Notes: a model not told the origin generated them from the letters alone. Positions 35,604-43,902 are shown, numbered from the stretch's first letter. The stretch: 64,000 bases of DNA from Pseudomonas putida (GCF_028682455.1 NZ_JANHLD010000006.1:20452-84451); one strand, 5' to 3'. Program-made: numbers and translations.

Positions 35604-36035
35604 ATGCCGGCGCGATCGAGGCTTGAGCAATACGATCATTTGATGGGGGAATGTACAGACCAGGCCATTGCTGAATTAGCTGATTGCAGCACGGAAGCTG
35701 TGCGGCGGCGCAGGCTCAAGATTGGCAAAGATCGATTTGCCTTGGCCGAGTCCACTCCCCCTGCCCTTCTCAAATATCAACATCTTTTTGGCAAGCGGCC
35801 TGTCGCTGAAATTGCCAAGCTCGCAGGCGTATCGCCTTACTTCGTCATCAAGCGTATGAAACAACTGGGAAAACCCACCTTTAAGCGATCAGCGATCACA
35901 AATTTTGATCACCTGCAGGGGACGATGTGTGACCAGGCATTGGCCGATCTCGCTGGTTGCTCGAAGGAGTGCGCGCGTCGGCGCCGGCTGCGCCTGGGTA
36001 TCTCAGCAAATCGCGACACCCGAGAAAAAAATTAG
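35604..36035 (+). CDS. Tandem helix-turn-helix repeat protein (three repeats)
   Basis: A 143-residue basic protein made of three 33-residue HTH-like units beginning YDHLMG, YQHLFG and FDHLQG, each with an IA.LA.CS or AGVS-type turn and an arginine-rich end (RRRRLKIG, RMKQLG, RRRRLRLG). It is the same unit as in the proteins at 4920-5681 and 48767-49186. The ATG directly abuts the initiator stop (TGAATG), so it is expressed with the replication gene and may bind DNA around the origin; a lone iteron copy follows 9 bp downstream of its stop. Confidence 0.7.
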   Translation: MPARSRLEQYDHLMGECTDQAIAELADCSTEAVRRRRLKIGKDRFALAESTPPALLKYQHLFGKRPVAEIAKLAGVSPYFVIKRMKQLGKPTFKRSAITNFDHLQGTMCDQALADLAGCSKECARRRRLRLGISANRDTREKN

Positions 36036-36043
36036 CCAAGTCG

Positions 36044-36058
36044 TCGTATATCGCCGAT
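36044..36058 (+). repeat. Isolated iteron copy
   Basis: TCGTATATCGCCGAT, identical to iterons 4 and 5 of the oriV array at 23.3 kb, just after the tandem-HTH gene. It may serve handcuffing or autoregulation of the initiator operon. Confidence 0.6.
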
Positions 36059-36064
36059 AAATAC

Positions 36065-36158
36065 TGTTGCATGCGTACGTACATACGTATAATGTGTGTA
36101 AGGAAACCCACCGTGTTGTGCCTGGCGGCTACCAGGCTAACCAATCAGCGTCTAGGAG
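36065..36158 (+). promoter_or_regulatory. Promoter with TACGTACG-like tract and CGGCTA-loop hairpin
   Basis: TATAAT (36088-36093) preceded by GCGTACGTACATACG; TGTTGC (36065-36070, 17-bp spacer) or TTGCAT (15 bp) may be the -35. Hairpin GCCTGG (36120-36125), loop CGGCTA (36126-36131), CCAGGC (36132-36137), then CTAGGAGC (36152-36159). Confidence 0.65.
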
Positions 36159-36165
36159 CAATATC

Positions 36166-36480
36166 ATGAAGCGCATTTCGTTATGGTCGGTTGATCGCGA
36201 CGATACCCTCCACATTGATGATGAAATCGAAAAACTGGAAGAGGCCCGTTCGGTGATGATCACCGCGAATCGAGCCCTTGTAGAAGGCGATGATTTGAGC
36301 CTTGCCCGTTTGGGTTTCGATAGTGACCACATCGACGATCTGAAAGTACGTCATTCCGAGGGTAAGCCTGGCTTTCCTGCATATGTCCTGCGCAACCTCC
36401 AGGACTCCATCCAACAGCTGTCGGACTTGAAGCGCGGTGCCAATGACGGCCGCGGTGCGAGGCTCGTTGAGCAACAGTGA
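36166..36480 (+). CDS. Hypothetical protein with CGGCTA-hairpin leader
   Basis: A 104-residue acidic, helical protein (DDEIEKLEEARSVMITANRALVEG, with later DSDHIDDLK). It contains no membrane segment or known motif. CTAGGAGC lies 7 bases before the ATG. It lies between the initiator operon and a small RHH-like protein gene that has its own TACGTACG-type upstream region. Confidence 0.5.
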   Translation: MKRISLWSVDRDDTLHIDDEIEKLEEARSVMITANRALVEGDDLSLARLGFDSDHIDDLKVRHSEGKPGFPAYVLRNLQDSIQQLSDLKRGANDGRGARLVEQQ

Positions 36481-36490
36481 AAAGCCTTGT

Positions 36491-36528
36491 TGATGCGTAC
36501 GCATTGTACGTGCGTACGTATCTATAAA
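36491..36528 (+). promoter_or_regulatory. TGCGTACGCA / TACGTGCGTACGTA tract before the RHH-like gene
   Basis: A TGCGTACGCA palindrome is followed by TACGTGCGTACGTA (36507-36520) and a TATAAA -10 candidate (36523-36528). No clear -35 and no CGGCTA hairpin were seen here. Confidence 0.45.
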
Positions 36529-36580
36529 TAAGCAAACGGTTTATCATTGTCGCTACTTCAATCCATATGGGGGCCTGTTC

Positions 36581-36772
36581 ATGGCATCACGAAAAGACGC
36601 TGCGTCGGCACCTTCGCAACCTAAGCGGAGTGCCAAAACGATCACCATGCGCGACGATTACCATGAGCGCCTTCGCAAGCAGGCATTCGAACAAAACACT
36701 GCTATGTCGTTCCTGATCGAGCAGGCACTTGAGATGATGTGGGGCATCGAGCCAACTCCGCCCACGAAGTAA
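36581..36772 (+). CDS. Small ribbon-helix-helix-like protein
   Basis: A 63-residue basic protein with a predicted short strand (KTITMRD) and two helices (YHERLRKQAFEQNT, SFLIEQALEMMWG), the layout of Arc/CopG DNA-binding proteins. The N-terminal 18 residues are basic and flexible. Its promoter region carries a TACGTACG-type tract, so it is a candidate autoregulated repressor for the several promoters that share the tract. It precedes parA by 270 bp. Confidence 0.55.
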   Translation: MASRKDAASAPSQPKRSAKTITMRDDYHERLRKQAFEQNTAMSFLIEQALEMMWGIEPTPPTK

Positions 36773-36909
36773 CCTCAAAGCGGGTTCGCAACGAGCCCTG
36801 CTTATAGCCTCATTGCCACAAATCCCCTTCCCCTTCCCTTTCAAATGCTCTCAGCCTTCGCTTGCTGCGGCGTAGGCGCCTGCACGAGTGCTTGGACCTC
36901 TCTCATATT

Positions 36910-37004
36910 GTTGTTACTAGCAACACAATCGGCCTTCGGGTTCAGGTTCTTCGCTAAAAAAATACAAATAACCTGAATTCCATGGTTTACAACCGGAATT
37001 CAGG
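36910..37004. promoter_or_regulatory. parA upstream region: parS-like site and inverted repeat
   Basis: GTTGTTACTAGCAAC (36910-36924) is a one-mismatch parS-like site. CCTGAATTCC (36972-36981) and GGAATTCAGG (36995-37004) form an exact inverted repeat 37 bp before the parA ATG, well placed for autoregulation by ParA. Nothing else was seen between 36773 and 37041. Confidence 0.5.
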
Positions 37005-37041
37005 ATTTATACTGAATACAACAGCAAAACGGAGAAGTGCT

Positions 37042-38181
37042 ATGAACTCGAATGTGGAAATGGTCGAAGATGTTGCAACCTACGTGGATTTCAATGAGCT
37101 GTTTTTCACGCCCCGTTTCGCCGCGGACTGCTTTGGCCTTACGACTCGACGCCTGAAAGACATCGAAGAAGCAAACAACATCGAGATCCGTCGTGTGCCG
37201 CGCGGAACCGTCACCTCTCGGGTTTATACGCCTTCGGACCTTTTCGATTTGGCAGCACTTCGCCGTGAACTTGGTCACTTGAAAGGCTTGGCGCGCCAGG
37301 TGGTCATGTCCACCTACATCTCGAAAGGTGGCACCAACAAAACCACCACAGCAGTCGGCCAGGCTATTACCTGTTCTTTAGCCGGGTTGCGCGTTCTTCT
37401 GGTCGACAATGATCCCCAGGGTGATACGTCGAGCATGCTCGGCTACGACCCGGACGCTACTCCAGAAGATTTGCAGGAGCTTGGAATCCCTGCTGACCGC
37501 ATCGTTGATGGTCACCTCGGCCACTTGATCAGCCCAATGCTTCGCATGCGATCGTTTCAACCCAAAACGCTTGATGAAGTCATCAAGAAACCCTTTGGTG
37601 AAAGTGGCCCCCACCTAATCCCCGCCGACGCATCGCTAGAAGATCTGGGCGTGGCTTTGGACGCAGCCAATAACTCGGATATGTGGTACGCGAAGTGGGT
37701 TGAAGATGGTAAAGCCGGCAAAATCCCAGGCTGCGACCTATCGCAATACGACGTCATCATTTTTGATAATGCGCCCGCAGGTTCGCGCCTGACCAAGAAC
37801 TCAGTAGCCGCAAGCGATCTGCTCATGAGCCCAGTCCGAATGGACAAATTCTCCTTCAAAGCGATCTTGCGACTGCATGACTGGTGCGCTGGTTTCGCAC
37901 GCGAATACGGTTTCGCTCCTGAACTGGTAGCAGTGCCGACCATGTTTGCAAAGGGGCGTCCTCGGATGCTGAACAACCTGTACAGGTTGAACCAGCTTTT
38001 CCCAGGTCGGGTGACCGAAGAAAAGATTTTTCACTCTGCTGACTATGTGAACTCCCTCGATGACGGTGTCCCCCTGATGTTCTGGAAGGGTGCTAACCGG
38101 GACACCATCGAAAACGCTCGCGCAGTGCATGCCGAGGTTTTGGAGAAAATCCGCCATGTTGCTGCTCAGCCCCAAGAGTGA
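37042..38181 (+). CDS. parA: Plasmid partition ATPase ParA (type Ia-like)
   Basis: A 379-residue ATPase that positions plasmid copies with ParB. The N-terminal 90 residues hold a MerR-like HTH (FFTPRFAADCFGLTTRRLKDIEEA) used by type Ia ParA for operator binding. The deviant Walker box SKGGTNKTTTA is near residues 94-104, A' is VDNDPQGDTSS and Walker B is YDVIIFDNAPAG. The ATG at 37042 follows GGAGAAG and is preferred over the ATG at 36982, which lies inside the inverted repeat. ParB follows after four parS-like sites. Confidence 0.88.
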   Translation: MNSNVEMVEDVATYVDFNELFFTPRFAADCFGLTTRRLKDIEEANNIEIRRVPRGTVTSRVYTPSDLFDLAALRRELGHLKGLARQVVMSTYISKGGTNKTTTAVGQAITCSLAGLRVLLVDNDPQGDTSSMLGYDPDATPEDLQELGIPADRIVDGHLGHLISPMLRMRSFQPKTLDEVIKKPFGESGPHLIPADASLEDLGVALDAANNSDMWYAKWVEDGKAGKIPGCDLSQYDVIIFDNAPAGSRLTKNSVAASDLLMSPVRMDKFSFKAILRLHDWCAGFAREYGFAPELVAVPTMFAKGRPRMLNNLYRLNQLFPGRVTEEKIFHSADYVNSLDDGVPLMFWKGANRDTIENARAVHAEVLEKIRHVAAQPQE

Positions 38182-38183
38182 CT

Positions 38184-38290
38184 GTTGCTACTAGCAACAG
38201 GGTTCATATGTTCAAGAGTGTTGCTACTAGCAACACGCAACGATTTTGTTGCTAGTAGCAACAGCGTATTGGAGTGTTGCTACTAGCAAC
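38184..38290. repeat. parS: parS-like centromere array
   Basis: Four copies of the 15-bp palindrome GTTGCTA-C/G-TAGCAAC at 38184-38198, 38220-38234, 38248-38262 and 38276-38290, with spacings of 36, 28 and 28 bp. They fill the whole parA-parB intergenic region and end 15 bp before the parB ATG, so they can act as centromere and operator. Confidence 0.75.
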
Positions 38291-38305
38291 ACAGGAGGGT
38301 GATTA

Positions 38306-39301
38306 ATGAAATCCACCGACTATCCAGGCAAGCCAAGCACGGCAATGGCATCTCTGCGCAAGCCTACGGAAATGCCGCCGACCACAGGTAGCCGTGGCAG
38401 CAGGGCGGCGATGCTCCAACAGGCCATGGGATCTGAGCAAGAGGCTGATACCAAGCAACTCATTGCTCAACACGCTCAAGAAGGTCAACTCATACTCAAG
38501 GACGAATGGCTCGAGGAGGTCCCGGTTGAGCTGATCGATCCTTCTCCGTATCAGCCAAGGATGTTCTTCGACCAAGCAAAGCTTGAAGAGCTCGCTGGCT
38601 CGATTGACTCTGTGGGCCTGGGTAAACCGATTACGATCCGGCCTGTAGGGGAGCGTTTCGAGCTTATCGGCGGTGAATGCCGGTGGCGGGCTCACAAAAT
38701 GCTGGGCCGCGACAAAATCATGGCTCATGTTAAGCCAATGTCAGACGACATGGCGATGCTTTTGGCAATCACCGACAACCTCCAAAATGAGCTAACGGAT
38801 TACGAAAAAGCTGTGAGCTATCAACGATATATGTTGAAAGGCGCTGATAAAAGCCAGCGGGCATTGGCTCGACGCCTTGGTGTAGATCACACAGTCGTAA
38901 ACCGCTGCCTTGACTTAATTCAGCTGCCCGAACAGATCAAGGAAATTCTGAACACCAAGCCCCACTTGATTACAGCGAACTATGCGAAAAAGTTTGTGGA
39001 GCATTCAAAGGCGGATGTGAACATCGTCCATCGCATTGTGATTCAAATGGCCGAGAAGGGGACTGGCCAGGAGGCCGCGCTTCGCATGATTGGGCAGAAG
39101 CTTGCTGCTTGTAGCGGTCCTAAGCCCATGATGACGGAACCTCGGAAGCTGCAAGGGGTTGGCTCAGTTCGTTTAAATGGGCGCAAGCTGGAATTCAAAT
39201 TTGATAAGGAAGTGGACCCTCAGAAAATCATGGATAAGCTCGCAGCCTTCCTTGATTCGATTGATGCCTCTGAATTTGCTTCACAGGGCACGCGAAATTG
39301 A
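38306..39301 (+). CDS. parB: Partition protein ParB
   Basis: A 331-residue ParB/Spo0J-family CTPase and DNA-binding protein. The N-domain holds VELIDPSPYQPRMFFD (about 70-85), GKPITIRPVGERFELIGGECRWRAHK (CTP-binding GGECR) and ITDNLQNELTDYEKA; the central HTH is KSQRALARRLGVDHTVVNRCLDLI. The C-terminal part probably dimerises. GGAGGG precedes the ATG. The presumed target is the parS-like palindrome upstream. A GC-rich perfect inverted repeat (GCCCGCCCCGATCGGGGCGGG region, 39313-39333) follows the stop and may end the operon. Confidence 0.88.
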   Translation: MKSTDYPGKPSTAMASLRKPTEMPPTTGSRGSRAAMLQQAMGSEQEADTKQLIAQHAQEGQLILKDEWLEEVPVELIDPSPYQPRMFFDQAKLEELAGSIDSVGLGKPITIRPVGERFELIGGECRWRAHKMLGRDKIMAHVKPMSDDMAMLLAITDNLQNELTDYEKAVSYQRYMLKGADKSQRALARRLGVDHTVVNRCLDLIQLPEQIKEILNTKPHLITANYAKKFVEHSKADVNIVHRIVIQMAEKGTGQEAALRMIGQKLAACSGPKPMMTEPRKLQGVGSVRLNGRKLEFKFDKEVDPQKIMDKLAAFLDSIDASEFASQGTRN

Positions 39302-39358
39302 GCATGGCTAAGCCCGCCCCGATCGGGGCGGGTTCAATCAGCTAACGGAGCGAAACGC

Positions 39359-39598
39359 ATGGGAATGCCTAGTGAACCACATCACGTCAGGTACGTTCTG
39401 AGCCTGGCTAGGCAATGTCCGTTTCCAGACTGGCTTTTGCTAGAGCTGCCAAGCGGCGAGTGGGGTGCATTCTGGCAAGCAGGGCTTGATGGAACATGGG
39501 CGACTGCTGTGTGGGAGGGCGATTTTACCGCGTGCTCGTTGGTGCATGCTGATAGACAAGTGGTGCTGAGCCACATGGAAAAGTACCAGACAAAGTAA
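39359..39598 (+). CDS. Hypothetical small protein
   Basis: A 79-residue protein rich in tryptophan (five Trp), with [18 protein letters not shown] and a histidine-containing tail. GGAG precedes the ATG. There is no membrane segment. It follows parB after a hairpin and may be a separate unit. Family not recognised. Confidence 0.5.
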
Positions 39599-39632
39599 CC
39601 CGGGCCAGCTTGGCACACTCGCATCCGTTTCG

Positions 39633-39726
39633 TTGAATACGTACGTACGTACGTGTATAATGTTCTTGTGTTAGACATCCTGCAGGGGAGGCGGCTACCC
39701 CCCTGCAGGTCCACCAGTCTAGGAGC
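39633..39726 (+). promoter_or_regulatory. Consensus promoter with TACGTACG spacer and CGGCTA-loop hairpin
   Basis: TTGAAT (39633-39638) and TATAAT (39656-39661) are exactly 17 bp apart, and the spacer is almost entirely the ACGT-repeat tract. The leader has a long stem (39679-39691 with 39698-39709, one bulged A) around loop CGGCTA (39692-39697), then CTAGGAGC (39719-39726). It is the clearest of the five copies. Confidence 0.75.
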
Positions 39727-39732
39727 AAGAGC

Positions 39733-40848
39733 ATGAATGGTTTCTCTGCCGTCCGATCCAACCCAAGCAGTGCCCCAGAGCATCAGCGCTCACTTACACC
39801 AACTCCAGTGAGCCAATTTGTAACCCCATATGCTGCAGTTCTCCAGCAAATGTCGGAGGAGGGCGTTCATCGCCTGTTCACAGCCCCTTTGGCAAGTGAG
39901 GTTATCCGACTCGGCGCCAAGGCTCGTACTCACGGCATGCTGTCACTGGACGATGCTGCTGATGTCATCAGCACCTGGAAACAAAAGGCCGTGTCTCAAG
40001 GTTCGACGGGCGATAACAGCGATAAAGTCGTGTTGTCTCTGTTTGATAAAAGCGGGCAATGGTCGGCCCCTTGGGCTGAGGCCGGCTACCAGGTATACCG
40101 GTTTGATATTCAAGACAACCCAGAGCTAGGAGACGTCAGCAAATTCGACGTTGAGTTCTTCATGGAGTACTTCGGTGACTTCGAAGGGGCAGAGGTGTAC
40201 GCGATCATCGCAGCTTGTCCTTGCACCGATTTTGCGAACTCGGGGGCTAAGCACTTTGCATCCAAGGATCTCGATGGGCGCACTGCTGCGTCAATTGAGC
40301 TGGTTCATCAAACTCTGCGACTGGTCGAGTATTATCGGCCGTCGATCTGGGCGATTGAAAATCCTGTAGGTCGAATCGAGAAGCTAGCTGGTCTGCCACC
40401 ATGGCGCCTCAGCTTCAACCCCTGCGATCTTGGCGAACCGTACACGAAGAAAACCCTTATCTGGGGCCGCTTCAACGCAGACTTGCCCGTTGCACCGGTC
40501 TATCCAACCGAAGGCTCAAAAATGCACACACAGTACGGTGGGAGCAGCCTGGCCACGAAGAATGCTCGTAGCGTGACACCAGAAGGATTTGCTTACGCCT
40601 TTTTCATGGCCAACAACGCTTATCACCATCCAGCCTTGGAAATCACCGGGAAATATGACCGCATCGATCCGCGGCTCCTATCGCTGGCCATTGATAACGG
40701 TCTGAAACTTCAGGATCTCTCCAACCTCTTGGACGATGCCTACTACGACTGCGATGACGATGCCGTGACCAAGCTGTTGAGTGACCTTCTGGGGGGAAAG
40801 TCCTTTTCGGTGGTCGAGTCCACCGGGCAATTGGCAATGCTGATCTAG
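39733..40848 (+). CDS. C5 cytosine methyltransferase-like protein
   Basis: A 371-residue protein whose central part resembles C5 DNA methyltransferases: VLSLFDKSGQWSAPWAEAGY as the cofactor-binding start (a glycine-poor variant), FDIQDNPE after strand 2, the catalytic-type AACPCTDFANSGAKHF with Pro-Cys, and WAIENPVGRI in place of ENV. The first 90 residues and the last 70 are not methyltransferase-like. The usual target-recognition region is short, so specificity is unclear. It has the strongest promoter of the hairpin-leader group. Possible role: protection of the plasmid from host restriction, or an unrelated base modification. Confidence 0.65.
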   Translation: MNGFSAVRSNPSSAPEHQRSLTPTPVSQFVTPYAAVLQQMSEEGVHRLFTAPLASEVIRLGAKARTHGMLSLDDAADVISTWKQKAVSQGSTGDNSDKVVLSLFDKSGQWSAPWAEAGYQVYRFDIQDNPELGDVSKFDVEFFMEYFGDFEGAEVYAIIAACPCTDFANSGAKHFASKDLDGRTAASIELVHQTLRLVEYYRPSIWAIENPVGRIEKLAGLPPWRLSFNPCDLGEPYTKKTLIWGRFNADLPVAPVYPTEGSKMHTQYGGSSLATKNARSVTPEGFAYAFFMANNAYHHPALEITGKYDRIDPRLLSLAIDNGLKLQDLSNLLDDAYYDCDDDAVTKLLSDLLGGKSFSVVESTGQLAMLI

Positions 40849-40892
40849 AAGGACGCCTGATCCACCTGATGCGCCGGGCGGATCTTTTTAGT

Positions 40893-40930
40893 GTTGCTAG
40901 TAGCAACAGCCGAATGTTGCTACTAGCAAC
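40893..40930. repeat. Two parS-like palindromes
   Basis: GTTGCTAGTAGCAAC (40893-40907) and GTTGCTACTAGCAAC (40916-40930), 23 bp apart, between the methyltransferase-like gene and operator C. Confidence 0.65.
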
Positions 40931-40994
40931 AGCCTGAATGGCTGGTTTACAGAGGGCGAAAGGCTAGGGCACAGGCCTTATCTTGTGTGCTATA

Positions 40995-41020
40995 TTCTGT
41001 ATTCAGGCCATTATACGGAA
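40995..41020. promoter_or_regulatory. Transfer-regulon operator C
   Basis: TTCTGTAT-N10-ATACGGAA, 8 bp before the ATG at 41029. It has the same half-sites and spacing as operators upstream of traM and dotD, placing the GHKL-ATPase operon under the same control. Confidence 0.65.
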
Positions 41021-41028
41021 TTTGCGAA

Positions 41029-41307
41029 ATGTCACTTGAAACCTTCAATCACGACGAATTGCTCCAGGAAGTGAAATTGATCCTGGATGGCTCTCATCCC
41101 ACCTACAAAGGCAGAGATGGTGCCGGTCGGTTCCTGCGGCGCGTAGGCCGAGACTACAACTCGGAAGAGTTTGCCAAAGACCTCGACCAGCACCGGGACG
41201 ATTACGCCAAGCGGTTCGGACTGGACACACCCCAAATCGAATGGATCGCGCAACAGGTGCGGGCTGGGTCTGAAACCCCGGATCGTCCTCGCCGACGTAT
41301 GCGCTGA
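41029..41307 (+). CDS. Hypothetical protein, first gene of the GHKL operon
   Basis: A 92-residue charged protein, likely helical, ending in an arginine-rich tail (RPRRRMR). The ATG at 41029 lies right after operator C; a GTG frame start upstream would include the operator. It precedes the GHKL-ATPase gene by 44 bp. A small DNA-binding partner or regulator is possible but unproven. Confidence 0.5.
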   Translation: MSLETFNHDELLQEVKLILDGSHPTYKGRDGAGRFLRRVGRDYNSEEFAKDLDQHRDDYAKRFGLDTPQIEWIAQQVRAGSETPDRPRRRMR

Positions 41308-41351
41308 GATGGACATTGCAACCATTCCGAAACCCATGAAGGAGGTGCATC

Positions 41352-43790
41352 GTGCTTCTACCTTTTGAGCTTGACCCGCAGATCATTCATCACATCATCT
41401 ACAGCCAGGCCGGTTCCATCGGCAAGGCTGTGATCGAGTTGATCATGAACTCGGTTGACGCAAAGGCCACCACGGTGAGGCTCACCATGACCAAGGCTGG
41501 ATTCGATTGCGTCGACGACGGTACTGGTTTTGCGAGCCGTGAGGATGTTGTGCGGTACTTCGGCCGATTCGGCACGCCGCATCAGGAAGGCGATGCGACT
41601 TACGGGCGGTTCCGTTTGGGTCGCGGCCAAATCATGGCGCATGCCAGAACTGAGTGGGTATCCAATCGCTGGTCGATGCAGGTTGATACTCGGGTCATGG
41701 GGTACAGCTACGAGCTTGAGGATCTCCAGGAACCGTTTAAAGGGTGCAGTATCACCGGCACCTGGTACGAAGCCCTCAACGACCTTGAGCTGATGTCCGC
41801 GGTGCAGGAAATTCGCGATCTGGTTCGTTACACGCCCATTAGCGTTGAGCTGAATGGGCGTGTCATTACGCGCAATCCGGCCAATGAAAAATGGGATTTC
41901 GAGGACGATTGGGCTTACTACCGGGCCAAAGAAGAAGGCCCCGTCTCGATCTACAACCAAGGTGTGCTGATTCGACATGATTCGTCTCATGTCTGGGGAG
42001 CTGGAGGCCTGATCGTCTCGAAGAAGGCGATCAACCTCAACGTTTCCCGCACAGAAATCCTGCGCAAAACCTGCCCCGTATGGAAACCGATCGCCAAAGA
42101 GTTCAGGCGCCTAGCCGAGGCTGTATCGGCAAAGCTGGGTGATCACCGGAAGACTGAGGCCCGTCGGGAAAAATCGGCGCGATCGTTGCTCAGCGGTGAC
42201 GAGAATATCTGTGAAGTATTTGCAAAGGAGGAGGTGATCACACTACTCCCGGGCAAGCGGCACATAACGCTGATGGAATTTCGACTCAAGGCATTCAACT
42301 GGCACAAGGGAACATACACCCTGATCGAGCATGGGGACGATATTCCCAAGGGCGAGGCTATAGCTCGAGAAGGTCTGATTCAAATTGTCCACCCTAAGAC
42401 CTTGGAGCGCTTCGGATGCCACAATCACATCGATTTCGAGGAAGCGCTCGATCGCGCCCTTTGCAACGTCAGTGAGGCAGCACAGGCCTTTGAAGACCGC
42501 GGCGAGCGTGCTCCATGGTTCTGGCGTGGAAAAGCGCTCGATGCGCCAGCTCTGGCCGCATATTCCACGTTCCGAAATGCCTTCATCGAAAGAACGCAGA
42601 TCGTTGACGACCGCATAACGCTGGACAAGGAGACGCGCAGAGCGTGGACAGCGCTGCGGTGGTGCCTCCAGCACTATGCGGGCGCATGTATTGGGGCAGA
42701 ACGTTACAGGGATGGAACCCTTCGCCACGGCGAAAAGCGGATGCAAATCCTGCTGGGTGAATCGAACACTGCCGAGGCTTGGACGGATGGGCGAACCTAC
42801 CTGGCCATCGGTTGCGATATTGTCAAACGGCTCAATAGCAAGCCATTAGAGACTGTGGCTTACATTTTCGGCTTGGTCGAACACGAAGTCGCTCACCAGG
42901 GCGACAGCATCGCATGTGGCCATGACGAGGCCTTCTATCAGCGTTACCACGATATCTCGATCCGAATGGCCCCCGAGCGTCAGCGGTTCATGCACAAATG
43001 GCTCATGAAATACACCATGAGCTTGGAGCGTGAAGGGCAGAAAAGCCGGGGCAGGGCATGGAGCGAGCGATATCTCGTCGACCGAGTAGGCAGCGGCCGT
43101 ATGAAGCGCGGACTTTCCCCTGTCATTGAGGACATGTCGGCAGATCCTGTTGTCACCGAAGCCGTTCCAGAGCAAAGCATGGCGTTGCTGAACATCATCA
43201 ACGCTTCATTGGTTCAGACAGGTGCATGCCCGGAGCCGCCGAACTGGGAGGCGGTTCGCGAGCAGGCTCGCATCGATCAACAGGCTGTTACTGAGCGTGC
43301 GCGTGAGGCGCATGAAAAACGAAAAGCGGAAGACGCCGAGTTGGAGCGCTACATCAACAGCGTGGAAGACGACGCCGCCGCCGATCTGCAAAAACTCCTC
43401 GCACTCGAAGCGACAGAATTCCCCCAGGGCGTCCTGGCTTATCTGGTCAGTTGCGTGGTGTATGGAGGGTATTCTGATGACGACATCAAACGCGCCTGGG
43501 CAAACAAGGAATGGGAACAGCGGGATCACCCAGGTGAGTATTACCACGATGACTTCGAGCCAGACGAACCTATCGATCCAGAGCTTGAAGCCGCGATGGA
43601 AGCAGAATTCGAGCGTGAAATGGCGAAGGAACAGCCGATCGCGGACGAGCTGTGGCGCGTCGACGAGGATTGCCGCGAGTTCGTCTATGAAGGTGAGAAT
43701 TTCTGGTTGCTTGAGCGTAATGCCGCGGCTGCTGGATTCAGTCGCGTGGAGACCTATCTGAAATGGCGGCACCAAGAGTCCGAGGCCTAG
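41352..43790 (+). CDS. GHKL-type ATPase fused to an HExxH metallopeptidase-like region
   Basis: An 812-residue protein with a GTG start behind a perfect AGGAGGT. The N-terminus has the GHKL (MutL/Hsp90/MORC-like) nucleotide site: IGKAVIELIMNSVDAKAT (motif N1, Asn at about 33), DDGTGF (about 55) and FGTPHQEGDATYGRFRLGRGQ (lid, glycine-rich). A transducer-like segment follows to about 260. Around residue 511 there is HEVAHQG followed by CGHDEAFYQRYHD, the pattern of a zinc peptidase (HExxH with further His). The C-terminal 200 residues are highly acidic/helical. This combination is unfamiliar to me. It is regulated by operator C and precedes ssb, so a transfer, establishment or anti-defence role is possible. 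Confidence 0.7.
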   Translation: MLLPFELDPQIIHHIIYSQAGSIGKAVIELIMNSVDAKATTVRLTMTKAGFDCVDDGTGFASREDVVRYFGRFGTPHQEGDATYGRFRLGRGQIMAHARTEWVSNRWSMQVDTRVMGYSYELEDLQEPFKGCSITGTWYEALNDLELMSAVQEIRDLVRYTPISVELNGRVITRNPANEKWDFEDDWAYYRAKEEGPVSIYNQGVLIRHDSSHVWGAGGLIVSKKAINLNVSRTEILRKTCPVWKPIAKEFRRLAEAVSAKLGDHRKTEARREKSARSLLSGDENICEVFAKEEVITLLPGKRHITLMEFRLKAFNWHKGTYTLIEHGDDIPKGEAIAREGLIQIVHPKTLERFGCHNHIDFEEALDRALCNVSEAAQAFEDRGERAPWFWRGKALDAPALAAYSTFRNAFIERTQIVDDRITLDKETRRAWTALRWCLQHYAGACIGAERYRDGTLRHGEKRMQILLGESNTAEAWTDGRTYLAIGCDIVKRLNSKPLETVAYIFGLVEHEVAHQGDSIACGHDEAFYQRYHDISIRMAPERQRFMHKWLMKYTMSLEREGQKSRGRAWSERYLVDRVGSGRMKRGLSPVIEDMSADPVVTEAVPEQSMALLNIINASLVQTGACPEPPNWEAVREQARIDQQAVTERAREAHEKRKAEDAELERYINSVEDDAAADLQKLLALEATEFPQGVLAYLVSCVVYGGYSDDDIKRAWANKEWEQRDHPGEYYHDDFEPDEPIDPELEAAMEAEFEREMAKEQPIADELWRVDEDCREFVYEGENFWLLERNAAAAGFSRVETYLKWRHQESEA

Positions 43791-43902
43791 CGCGCCAGGT
43801 GGCTTGCTGGCCGGTGCTATCCAGCGCGACAAGTCACCCCGTTTACCACCGGCTCTACCAACTGTAAGTGGCACGAGGCGTGTCGAGAAGAGGAGAGACA
43901 TC

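Noticed and set aside
36067..36165. Earlier start for gene 36166 within its leader
   Set aside because: It would translate the promoter and hairpin; the CTAGGAGC site fits the ATG at 36166.
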